From NCBI GenBank assembly GCA_902406135.1, contig CABPCX010000007.1, positions 1-17,720 of the forward strand: a stretch of 17,720 bases of DNA, written 5' to 3'. The translations under genes were made by a program, and so were the position numbers. The notes under the pieces were generated by a model. The model was not told the origin of the DNA, ran no database searches, and saw only the letters and a program-made list of their open reading frames with translations. This document shows positions 1 through 6,993 of the stretch, one piece after another. This stretch comes from an uncultured Eubacteriales bacterium. GTDB taxonomy: Bacteria; Bacillota; Clostridia; Lachnospirales; Anaerotignaceae. Within the stretch, counting starts at the first letter, position 1, and each line of letters begins with the position of its first letter.

Positions 1-1731
1 ATTCTTTTCGTCTTCTTTGTCGTCTCTTTCTACTCTGCCTTCTTCAAGCTCATAGCTGTGTGTGGGTCTCTTGCTGTCAAGATAGTCTTCGTATTCTTCT
101 TCGTCCATTACAACATATTCGCCGTCGATCTTTACAAGGTGGCTTTCTTCATCCATGTAATCGCTTACATCATTAGTGAATGTTCCGCTAGTGATAGTGA
201 GGTTATCTTTGCTGTCAGCTTCTACTTCACCCTCAAATGTGCCGCCTTTGATATTTAATAATGAATTTTCCTTAGCTTCAATCTTACCTTCAAATGTGCC
301 GCCTTTGATAGTAGCCTTTGTTGTTAACTGTTCGCCTTCACCATCAATACTCTTTTCAATTTTAACAGATGTTTCTTCTGTAATGTTTCCGCTTTCCATA
401 ACGAAATCAGCGTCATCTACATTGTATTTGTTGTCTACTCCAATTCCGCCCCAGCCGTTTCCAGATGTAGTAATATCTTTTACTGTAACGTCTGATGAGG
501 TATTCTGTATAGCATATGCGCCACAGTCTTTAATTTCAACATTTTTAAGAGTTAATTTTGCAGTATCGTCGTTAGAACCTGTAAATACATTAAATCCATG
601 TCTAACTTTTTTATTGTTGCCATCAAGTTTTAAGTCTTCTACTGTTACGTCAGCACCATTCATTACATCAATGAAAGAACCATTACCTCTGTCTTCGGAT
701 ATTTTGGCTCCAACGTATTTAAGTGTGCTGTCGTTACCAACAATTTCTACATCTTTTAAGATTCTTATCTTATTTTCAAGTTCGTATGTATCATTTTCAA
801 GAACCCATGTAACTCCGTCAGCCTGATATTTTTCTGCAAGCTTAAGGTCATCTTCATCACTGATGTAGAATTCTTTATCGCTCTTTTCAAAGGCCTTATC
901 ATCCATAACAACATAGTTGCCCTCTTCATCCTTTAAGAGCTTACTATTGGCATCCATATAATCACTTACATCTGATGTAAAGCTGCCTTTTACGATCTCA
1001 ATATTTGCAGTATTTCCACTTGTAGTATCATCTATCTCAATATCAAAAGTACCATTATTAATAGTTAACTTTGCATTTTCAAGCCATTCACTTTCAGGCT
1101 TTGTATTATCACTTGTATATTCTACTCTACCTTTAACTGTACCAGTCATATTATCTAAGAATGTAACAGTTACTCCATCCACATAGCCATTATCAGGCCA
1201 AAAATACAAATCAAAAGCAACCTTACCATCCTTAGCTGTTATATTTGTATCTCCACCAATTTTTGTATTTCCACAGTTATTGCTGATTACATAACCACAA
1301 TTTTCACCTGTTCCATCAAGATTCATATCCATAAGCGTAAGATTACAGTAATTCTGGATAAGAATTTTTGCTGTATCCGATTCAACCGATCCATCTTTTA
1401 ATGTAATCTCAGAACCTTTTAATAACTGCATACCATTTGTTTCTGTACCTGTAGAACCAACTGTGCCATCTATTGTATATGTATAGCCATTGAAATCTAT
1501 AGTGAAGTTATCTCCTGATTTTGCTATAAAACCACTCTCTTTAATATTATCAAGTATTTCTATAGTACATTCTTTTCCACGCGCAACCTCAATAGCCTCA
1601 CCTAAAGTTTTATATCCTTTGCCATTAATTTCAGCAACATCTCCATCTCCAGCCAACGCCGTAAAGCTGCATACGCTCATGGCCATAACTACACCCATAA
1701 GTCCGGCTGTAAGCTTCTTAAATCTTTTCAT
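1..1731 (-). CDS. Secreted beta-helix surface protein, partial (3' end beyond window), probable SLH protein
   Basis: The reading frame runs from an ATG at 1731 to the left edge without a stop (577 codons). Residues 1-29 form a signal peptide: a basic MKRFKKL start, a hydrophobic core, and a probable cut after ALA. A 'ING.GY.TLGEAIEVA' segment follows at about 37-52. Residues about 300-500 have the short-rung pattern of a right-handed parallel beta-helix (pectate-lyase-like). Two copies of a 'G-S/T-F-T-x-D-V-S-D-Y-M-D' module lie at about 249-260 and 516-527, each followed by a YVVMD segment. The last 20 residues (HSYELEEGRVERDD...) match the acidic linker that precedes the SLH motifs in the paralogue at 11506-14007. 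I therefore infer that SLH motifs lie just outside the window. The ribosome binding site AAAGGAGGA lies 8 bases before the start. No catalytic residues are recognised, and the ligand or function is unknown. Confidence 0.85.
   Translation of the reverse strand, partial: MKRFKKLTAGLMGVVMAMSVCSFTALAGDGDVAEINGKGYKTLGEAIEVARGKECTIEILDNIKESGFIAKSGDNFTIDFNGYTYTIDGTVGSTGTETNGMQLLKGSEITLKDGSVESDTAKILIQNYCNLTLMDMNLDGTGENCGYVISNNCGNTKIGGDTNITAKDGKVAFDLYFWPDNGYVDGVTVTFLDNMTGTVKGRVEYTSDNTKPESEWLENAKLTINNGTFDIEIDDTTSGNTANIEIVKGSFTSDVSDYMDANSKLLKDEEGNYVVMDDKAFEKSDKEFYISDEDDLKLAEKYQADGVTWVLENDTYELENKIRILKDVEIVGNDSTLKYVGAKISEDRGNGSFIDVMNGADVTVEDLKLDGNNKKVRHGFNVFTGSNDDTAKLTLKNVEIKDCGAYAIQNTSSDVTVKDITTSGNGWGGIGVDNKYNVDDADFVMESGNITEETSVKIEKSIDGEGEQLTTKATIKGGTFEGKIEAKENSLLNIKGGTFEGEVEADSKDNLTITSGTFTNDVSDYMDEESHLVKIDGEYVVMDEEEYEDYLDSKRPTHSYELEEGRVERDDKEDEKN
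181..303 (-). repeat. Beta-helix rung repeat of about 60 bp
   Basis: Inside the partial surface-protein gene the coded peptide 'KGGTFEG' recurs with a 20-residue period (I-K-G-G-T-F-E-G, then 12 residues, then again), and a third, weaker 'TSGTF' follows. At the DNA level the 20-mer caaatgtgccgcctttgata occurs at 234-253 and again at 292-311. This is a short internal duplication of beta-helix rungs, a plausible site of length variation. Confidence 0.7.
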
Positions 1732-1784
1732 TTCTGCATCCTCCTTTAAATTTTTAGCCATTAAAAACTAATGATACAATTACC

Positions 1785-1812
1785 ATTTTACCCCCCCCCA
1801 CGGAAAAATCAA
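1785..1812 (-). promoter_or_regulatory. Promoter with G9 homopolymer spacer
   Basis: Read on the minus strand, TTGATT (1807-1812) is followed by a 16-bp spacer that ends in nine consecutive G (1791-1799), then TAAAAT (1785-1790). The predicted transcript start is near 1778, giving a leader of about 47 nt before the ATG at 1731. The G run abuts the -10 box, so any gain or loss of a G changes the -35/-10 distance. The paralogue upstream of 14007 has the same layout with G10 and a 17-bp spacer. Box assignment is by eye; the arrangement is directly visible. Confidence 0.72.
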
Positions 1813-1954
1813 GCCTAATTGGCAATTACAGGATATTGCAGATGTATTTCGTATGATTAAACAAATTAACAAATTTTTAAATGTTCATTTTTGTTGGAAA
1901 AGAGAATTGATTTCTCATGTTAAATCCTTCTTTTTGCAAAATTAAAATCGGCAT

Positions 1955-1982
1955 AAAAAAAGCGGAGACCAAAGGTCTCCGC
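1955..1982 (-). terminator. Rho-independent terminator of etfBA
   Basis: A perfect 9-bp stem (GCGGAGACC at 1962-1970 with GGTCTCCGC at 1974-1982, 3-nt loop) is followed on the minus strand by seven T (1961-1955). It starts 15 bases after the etfA stop codon. Between here and the promoter at 1812 (1813-1954) I see no gene or recognisable site. Confidence 0.93.
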
Positions 1983-1996
1983 CTAAATTTTCAAAA

Positions 1997-2971
1997 TCAA
2001 GCTTTGAATTTCTTAACTTCTGCTGTAATAACAGGAACGATGTCAAGAAGGTTACCAACGATACCAACGTTAGCGATATCGAAGATAGCAGCATCCTCGT
2101 CCTTGTTGATAGCAACGATGTAGTCAGCACCTGTGATACCAGCAACGTGCTGTGTAGCACCTGAGATACCGCAAGCGAAGTAAAGCTTAGGAGCAACGCT
2201 CTTACCTGACTGACCAATCTGGTAAGCTCTTGAAATCCAGCCGGCTTCGATGGGAGCTCTTGTAGCACCGATAACACCGCCAAGGGCGTCAGCGAGCTCT
2301 TTAAGGATAGCGAAGTTCTCAGCAGAACCTACGCCACGGCCACCAGCAACGATAACTTCAGCTTCTTCAAGGTTAACTGTTTCAGAGATTTCTTTAACGA
2401 TGTCAACAACCTTTGTCTTGATAGCGTCTGCGGGGCAAACGATAGCTTCGTTGATGATTTCGCCAGCTTTAGCTTCATCGGGCTCAGCCTTCTTGAAAGC
2501 ACCTGAACGAAGAAGTGCGAATTCGATTTCGCTTTCGCAAACATCATCGTTAAGAACTGCACCGGCATATACAGGGCTTGTGTAAACGATCTTGTCTCCG
2601 TCAAGAGCAACACCTGTTACGTTTGTAACACAGCCTGATCCAACTTTAGCAGCAGCTTTTGCAGCAAGGTCTTTTCCGTCGGGTGTAGCGCCAACGAAAA
2701 CAGCCTTAGGAGCATATTTCTTAACTACTTCAACGAGTGCATTTGTGTAAACATCTGTATTGTAAACTTCGTAGTCGTCACCGGCAACAACAACAGCCTT
2801 GTCAGCACCGAAAGCGATAGCCTGTTTAGCAGCGCCTTCTACGTCCTTGCCAATAACAACAGCGATAACTTCTCCACCGTCAGCAGCAACTTTCGCAGGT
2901 GTAAGGATCTCAAGACCTACGTTTTTAGCTTTGCCTTCAGCAGCTTCAACATATACTAATATATTTTTCAT
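1997..2971 (-). CDS. etfA: Electron transfer flavoprotein, alpha subunit
   Basis: 324 residues, the normal length for EtfA. The N-terminal domain (about 1-190) carries the 'FVGATPDGKDLA' segment. The C-terminal FAD domain has 'AGGRGVG' (209-215) and the EtfA signature around 252-278 (QIGQSGKSVAPKLYFACGIS, then GATQHVAG), followed by 'INKDEDAAIFDIAN'. EtfA holds FAD and passes single electrons between EtfB and a partner dehydrogenase in the cytoplasm. It has no N-terminal ferredoxin-like [4Fe-4S] extension, unlike LctC of the Acetobacterium woodii lactate dehydrogenase complex. It starts 20 bases after the etfB stop, with GGAGGAGG before the ATG, and ends at a strong terminator. The probable partners are the acyl-CoA dehydrogenase and the FAD lactate dehydrogenase encoded upstream. 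Confidence 0.96.
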   Translation of the reverse strand: MKNILVYVEAAEGKAKNVGLEILTPAKVAADGGEVIAVVIGKDVEGAAKQAIAFGADKAVVVAGDDYEVYNTDVYTNALVEVVKKYAPKAVFVGATPDGKDLAAKAAAKVGSGCVTNVTGVALDGDKIVYTSPVYAGAVLNDDVCESEIEFALLRSGAFKKAEPDEAKAGEIINEAIVCPADAIKTKVVDIVKEISETVNLEEAEVIVAGGRGVGSAENFAILKELADALGGVIGATRAPIEAGWISRAYQIGQSGKSVAPKLYFACGISGATQHVAGITGADYIVAINKDEDAAIFDIANVGIVGNLLDIVPVITAEVKKFKA

Positions 2972-2991
2972 CTTAAAGTTCCTCCTCCCGA

Positions 2992-3762
2992 TTATAATAC
3001 TTTAGCGTCTACGAGCATATTGAATGCCTTAAGTGCTGATTCTTCAAAAGTTTCCTCTTTGATCTTAACGCCGGCTGATTTCTTAGCGGGCTCATAAACC
3101 TTGATTGTCTTAACTGAAGCAGCAGCGTTTACGCCAGTAGCAACAACGGGAACGTCTTTCTTTCTTGCAGCCATTTTGCTCTTCATTGTAGGATATCTGG
3201 GTTCATAATCAGGTTTGATTATACCAAGAACGCAGGGTACACCGATTTCAACCATGTTGTATCCTTCTTCTGTTTCTTTCTTAACTGAAAGACCGCCGTC
3301 CTTAGGCTCGAAACCGATAACGTCAACAACTTCGCCGTATCCAAGTTTCTCTGAAAGGAGCTGGCTAACGATACCGCAGGCATAGTCTGTAGATTCTTTA
3401 CCACAGCAAACGATATCAAACTTCTTGCCTCTTGTTTCCTCAAGCTTAGCAACTGCAGCAGCGATAACTTCGCTAGTAGCAGCAGCGTCTGCGCCTTCGA
3501 TAACATCGCTTATGATATAAGCCTCGTCAGCACCAACTGCAAGGCAGTTTTTCATTGTGTCTTTAACTTCGTCACCGCCGATTGACATAACTACAACAGT
3601 ACCGCCGTTAGCTTCTTTGTATCTTGTAGCCATCTCAAGAGCGTATCCGTCGAACGGATTGATAACAGGAGCGATTTTTTCGATATCAGGTGCTCCTGAA
3701 GCGTTTAATTTAACTTCTACATCTGCATCGGGAACCTGTTTTACACAAACTAAAATTTCCAT
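2992..3762 (-). CDS. etfB: Electron transfer flavoprotein, beta subunit
   Basis: 256 residues, the usual EtfB length. Family features seen: N-terminal 'ILVCVKQVPD' (3-12), 'NPFDGYALEMA' (35-45), and 'DYEPRYPTMK' (185-194), the EtfB signature region. EtfB binds AMP or a second FAD and, in bifurcating enzymes, NADH. The nucleotide-binding loop reads 'CGKESTDYACGIVSQL' (120-135). It lacks the 'DGDTAQVGP'-type sequence that I associate with bifurcating Bcd-type Etf, so bifurcation should not be assumed. The gene has its own promoter (3837-3865) and a leader of about 67 nt, and is co-transcribed with etfA. GAGGAGG precedes the ATG. Confidence 0.96.
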   Translation of the reverse strand: MEILVCVKQVPDADVEVKLNASGAPDIEKIAPVINPFDGYALEMATRYKEANGGTVVVMSIGGDEVKDTMKNCLAVGADEAYIISDVIEGADAAATSEVIAAAVAKLEETRGKKFDIVCCGKESTDYACGIVSQLLSEKLGYGEVVDVIGFEPKDGGLSVKKETEEGYNMVEIGVPCVLGIIKPDYEPRYPTMKSKMAARKKDVPVVATGVNAAASVKTIKVYEPAKKSAGVKIKEETFEESALKAFNMLVDAKVL

Positions 3763-3836
3763 TTAGAATTTCCTCCTCTAAAAATTATGTTTTGCTTATG
3801 CACGCCTACGCAAAAGTATATGCGTACTCTTAAAAA

Positions 3837-3865
3837 ACTTTATCAAAGTTTAGGGCACTTGTCAA
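3837..3865 (-). promoter_or_regulatory. Strong sigma-A type promoter of etfBA
   Basis: On the minus strand a perfect TTGACA (3860-3865), a 17-bp spacer and TAAAGT (3837-3842) give a predicted start near 3830. A 6-bp inverted repeat (TACGCA 3807-3812, TGCGTA 3821-3826) follows immediately after the start site, as a leader hairpin or operator. This shows that etfBA can be expressed independently of the upstream dehydrogenases. Confidence 0.8.
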
Positions 3866-4123
3866 ATAAAACTTAGATTTTATTGTTAAAATTTAACTTT
3901 TGGCACCAGTACCCGTAAAGACAGCGTCTTTATGCCAAAAGCCGTCCTCACGACACCGGATCGCACTGACGGTCCGGCCTCCCCATATTTATAAAATTAA
4001 TAAAAAACTGAGGGAGTACGCAGGAGCATACCCCCGCAGCCAAAATTTGAATGAAATCCAATAACGTTCTAATCGAAATTTTTACTTAAGCCCAAATCCC
4101 TTTAAAAGTTCGTCTGCGCTTAA
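3866..4123. other. Gene-free, hairpin-rich intergenic stretch between acyl-CoA dehydrogenase and etfB
   Basis: No credible gene is present. The stretch holds a palindrome GTTAAA-a-TTTAAC (3885-3897). It also holds a long hairpin: TTTTGGCA 3898-3905 pairs with TGCCAAAA 3933-3940, enclosing TAAAGAC/GTCTTTA at 3916-3922/3926-3932. A G+C-richer block with interleaved arms follows: CCGTC 3942-3946, CCGGA 3956-3960, GACGG 3968-3972, TCCGG 3973-3977. The block is upstream of the etfB promoter, so it would be in a transcript only by read-through from the dehydrogenase genes. Its identity is unknown. Confidence 0.5.
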
Positions 4124-4153
4124 AGTTCGGGGAACCCGCAAGCTCCCCGAACT
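4124..4153 (-). terminator. Terminator-like hairpin after the acyl-CoA dehydrogenase
   Basis: A perfect 10-bp stem (4124-4133 with 4144-4153, AGTTCGGGGA / TCCCCGAACT) encloses a 10-nt loop, 35 bases after the stop codon. Only three T follow on the minus strand, so it may be a partial terminator or a 3' stabilising hairpin rather than a full stop. Confidence 0.6.
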
Positions 4154-4188
4154 GAAATATCGGTCATTAAAATGAACTTAATATTTTA

Positions 4189-5328
4189 TCAGAATTTACC
4201 AAGAATGTGGTTAGCGATAACAACTCTCTGGATTTCGTTTGAACCTTCGAAGATCTGGAAGATCTTAGCATCTCTTAAGAGCTTTTCAACAGGATATTCT
4301 CTTGAGTATCCGTATCCACCGAATAACTGGATACCGTCAAGTGTAACCTGAACAGCCATATCACCTGCATAGCATTTAGCCATAGCAGCTTCTTTTCCGT
4401 AAGGAAGGCCAAGTTCATAGAGTTTGTGAGCGTGAGCAACCATCTGACGAGCTAATTCGATCTGCATAGCCATATCAGCCATCTTGAACTGAAGAGCCTG
4501 GTTCTTAGCAACGGGTCTGCCGAACTGCTGTCTTGTCTTTGTGTAAGCGATGCCTTCGTCAAGAGCTCTCTGAGCGATACCTACAGCAAGTCCGCCAACG
4601 AACATTCTGGCAAGGTCAAGAGTCTTCATAGCTGTTGCGAAACCTGTACCTTCTTCGCCAAGTCTCTGAGAAGCGGGGATTCTAACATCTTCAAGAACAA
4701 CGTCGCTTGTGATAGATGTTCTGATACCCATCTTGTTCTCGTGGTTTGTTGTGCTTAAGCCCGGTGTATCCTTATCAATGATGAAAGCGCTCATACCCTT
4801 AAGGCCCTTTGTTTTATCTGTAAGAGCTGTGATGATGAAGAAGTCAGCAACGGGAGCGTTTGTGATGAAGCATTTTCTACCGTTAAGGATGTAGTCATCT
4901 CCGTCTTTAACAGCTGTTGTCTTTCCTGCACCGGGGTCAGAACCAGCGTTGGGCTCTGTAAGACCGAATGCACCAAGACCACCGTTGATAACAACGTCAC
5001 AGTATTTCTGTTTCTGTTCTTCTGTACCGGCAATAAGGATAGGTTTAAGAGCAAGGTTGCTTGCTGCCATTGTTACAGCAAAACCTGCATCTGACCAAGC
5101 CATTTCCTCATACATAGCAAGGATTGTTTCGCCGGGAAGACCGAGTCCGCCGTATTCTTCGGGAACCTCGAGCATCTGGTATCCAAGCTCGATAGCCTTG
5201 TCATAAATTTCTTTAGGCCATTCGCCTGATTCGTCATATGCTTTGCACTGTTCCTTTACTTCGTTGTCACAGAACTTCTTAACGTCTGCAACCAATGCGC
5301 GTCCGTCCTCGTCTAAAATATAAGCCAT
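4189..5328 (-). CDS. Acyl-CoA dehydrogenase / enoyl-CoA reductase flavoprotein
   Basis: 379 residues, typical of short-chain acyl-CoA dehydrogenases (Bcd, AcdB, acryloyl-CoA reductase). Seen: first family signature 'GAFGLTEPNAGSD' (119-131); 'RQQFGRP' (266-272) in the C-terminal helical domain; second signature 'QLFGGYGYSREYPVEKLLRD' (334-353); and catalytic base Glu361 in 'IFEGSNEIQR'. These enzymes use FAD to interconvert acyl-CoA and 2-enoyl-CoA, with Etf as electron partner. In anaerobes they usually run as enoyl-CoA reductases. It lies 78 bases after the lactate dehydrogenase gene and upstream of etfBA. No crotonase, thiolase or CoA-transferase is nearby, so it is not part of a classical butyryl-CoA operon. 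Acryloyl-CoA, crotonyl-CoA or a Stickland-type enoyl-CoA are all possible substrates; sequence alone does not decide. Confidence 0.92.
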   Translation of the reverse strand: MAYILDEDGRALVADVKKFCDNEVKEQCKAYDESGEWPKEIYDKAIELGYQMLEVPEEYGGLGLPGETILAMYEEMAWSDAGFAVTMAASNLALKPILIAGTEEQKQKYCDVVINGGLGAFGLTEPNAGSDPGAGKTTAVKDGDDYILNGRKCFITNAPVADFFIITALTDKTKGLKGMSAFIIDKDTPGLSTTNHENKMGIRTSITSDVVLEDVRIPASQRLGEEGTGFATAMKTLDLARMFVGGLAVGIAQRALDEGIAYTKTRQQFGRPVAKNQALQFKMADMAMQIELARQMVAHAHKLYELGLPYGKEAAMAKCYAGDMAVQVTLDGIQLFGGYGYSREYPVEKLLRDAKIFQIFEGSNEIQRVVIANHILGKF

Positions 5329-5406
5329 TATAATTTCCTCCCCAAAAATTCTTTAAAAATTAGTAATTTATTTGTTTATAGTTGATTGTTTATTTATATC
5401 AATATC

Positions 5407-6831
5407 TTAGTCACATTTCTCGCAAACTTTGCCAGGATTTAAGATATTGTTAGGGTCAAATACTTTCTTGATGCCTCTCATGAGTTCCATCTTTCTTTCG
5501 CCTACAGCCTTTTCAAGGAATTTTACCTTGCTGTGGCCGATACCGTGCTCACCAGAGATTTCGCCGCCCATTTCGATAGCCTTGTCGTACATTTCGTCCA
5601 TAACAAGGTCAGATTTCTCAGCGAACTCTTCAAGAGACATATCTCCTTCTTTACAAGCGTAGATATGAAGGTTACCGTCTCCGGCGTGGCCGAATCCTCT
5701 GATAATAACGTTGTATTTATCCTGAAGAGTAAGAACCCAGTTGAAGTACTCAGCGATCTTGTCTCTGGGAACAACAACGTCGCACTCATCAAGTTCATCT
5801 GTAGCAGCCTGAATTGATTCAAGGAACTGGCTTCTAGCAGCCCAAGCATCTCTTCTCTTGTCGGGTGTATCAGCAACGAATACGTCAAGAGCTCCGTTTT
5901 CGAATACTACTTCACTTGTAGCCTCGCAGATAGCGTCAAGCTGATCTCTGTCGTTTCCGTCGAATGTCATAAGGAGGTAAGCACCTGCCTCAACGCCGTC
6001 AACAACTTTAGGGAAGTTTTCTTTTTCAAGATACTTCTCGCTCATCTCAACGATGTCTCTGCCCATGAACTCAAGAGCCTGGGGCTCAAGTTTGTTAAGG
6101 AAGATCTGAGGAACTGTAGCGATACATGTTTCAAGATCTTCGAAAGGAATGATGAGGCTGACAAACTCTTTAGGCATAGGGATAAGTTTAAGTGTAAGCT
6201 CTGTGATGATACCGAGAGTACCTTCTGAACCGCACATAAGCTGAACAAAGCTGTAACCTGAACTTGTCTTGGGAACCTTTGATCCGAAGTTAACGATTTC
6301 GCCTGTAGGAAGAACTACCTGCATAGCACGAACGTAATCTCTTGTTGAACCGTATTTAACAGCTCTCATACCGCCGGCATTTGTTGAAACGTTACCGCCG
6401 AGTGTAGCGAACTTTTCACCGGGATCGGGTGGATACATAAGGCCCTGTTTTTCTGCATCTACAGCAAGGTCATTAAGAAGAACGCCGGGTTCTACAGTAA
6501 CTGTAAGGTTACCAAGGTCATAGCTCTTAATGTGGTTCATTCTTACTGTTGATATCATAATTCCGCCCCATTTAGCAACGGCACCGCCGGCAAGACCTGT
6601 ACCGGCACCTCTGGGGATAATAGGAATGTTTTTCTCGTTAGCGAGTTTAACGATTGCTGAAACTTCCTCTGCAGAAATAACTTCTACAACAGCGTCGGGA
6701 AGTTTCTGTCCGTAAAATCTCATTTCGTCATGAGCATAATCTTCGTTGATTTCGTCTCCAGCGAAAGCTCTGCCCGGAGCGATTGCTTTAAGCTGTTCGA
6801 TGATTTCGGGTGTAACTTTGTTAAATTCCAT
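5407..6831 (-). CDS. FAD-dependent D-lactate / 2-hydroxyacid dehydrogenase (GlcD/LctD family)
   Basis: 474 residues. The N-terminal FAD-binding domain (PCMH type) shows 'PRGAGTGLAGGA' (73-84), 'PPDPG' (134-138) and 'GGNVSTNAGG' (145-154). The C-terminal FAD-oxidase domain shows 'GHAGDGNLHIY' (381-391), 'SGEHGIGHSK' (426-435) and 'FDPNNILNPGK' (458-468). The family oxidises 2-hydroxyacids such as lactate or glycolate to 2-oxoacids. Anaerobic members such as A. woodii LctD hand the electrons to Etf. The protein is soluble and ends in a short CEKCD tail of unknown meaning. The start is fixed by AAAGGAGGAAG before the ATG. An 11-bp FadR-type operator lies about 120 bases upstream, so the neighbouring regulator probably controls it. 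Lactate is the likeliest substrate given the context, but other 2-hydroxyacids are possible. Confidence 0.9.
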   Translation of the reverse strand: MEFNKVTPEIIEQLKAIAPGRAFAGDEINEDYAHDEMRFYGQKLPDAVVEVISAEEVSAIVKLANEKNIPIIPRGAGTGLAGGAVAKWGGIMISTVRMNHIKSYDLGNLTVTVEPGVLLNDLAVDAEKQGLMYPPDPGEKFATLGGNVSTNAGGMRAVKYGSTRDYVRAMQVVLPTGEIVNFGSKVPKTSSGYSFVQLMCGSEGTLGIITELTLKLIPMPKEFVSLIIPFEDLETCIATVPQIFLNKLEPQALEFMGRDIVEMSEKYLEKENFPKVVDGVEAGAYLLMTFDGNDRDQLDAICEATSEVVFENGALDVFVADTPDKRRDAWAARSQFLESIQAATDELDECDVVVPRDKIAEYFNWVLTLQDKYNVIIRGFGHAGDGNLHIYACKEGDMSLEEFAEKSDLVMDEMYDKAIEMGGEISGEHGIGHSKVKFLEKAVGERKMELMRGIKKVFDPNNILNPGKVCEKCD

Positions 6832-6952
6832 CTTTCTTCCTCCTTTTATTGATTGAAATAAAATACACTCTACCTGATAAAGGTTTGATATTTATTTGCT
6901 TTTATGATTACAGACCTGACCGGGATTGTTTGTTAATAAACTATCGGTATGG

Positions 6953-6963
6953 TGGTCTAACCA
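6953..6963. promoter_or_regulatory. Candidate FadR/LldR-type operator
   Basis: TGGTCTAACCA is a perfect TGGT-n3-ACCA palindrome, the known half-site arrangement for FadR-subfamily GntR regulators. It lies in the 162-bp gap between the regulator and the lactate dehydrogenase gene, upstream of the latter. A direct repeat GACC-t-GACC lies downstream at about 6913-6921. I could not settle the -35/-10 boxes of the dehydrogenase promoter. Confidence 0.6.
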
Positions 6964-6993
6964 GACATGTTAAAAAAATTTTTCTTTACGGAA

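Noticed and set aside
176..826. Plus-strand open frame of 216 codons over the partial surface gene
   Set aside because: It is antisense to a well-supported signal-peptide/beta-helix frame, has Ser/Pro/Leu-rich shadow composition, no ribosome binding site and no family resemblance.
1997..2971. EtfA as an LctC-type confurcating subunit
   Set aside because: LctC-type proteins carry an N-terminal ferredoxin-like domain with Cys clusters; this protein starts directly at the Etf fold and has normal length.
4189..5328. Classical butyryl-CoA dehydrogenase operon (bcd-etfBA with crotonase and thiolase)
   Set aside because: No crotonase, 3-hydroxybutyryl-CoA dehydrogenase or thiolase genes are present; the neighbours are a lactate-type dehydrogenase and regulator, and the Etf genes have their own promoter.
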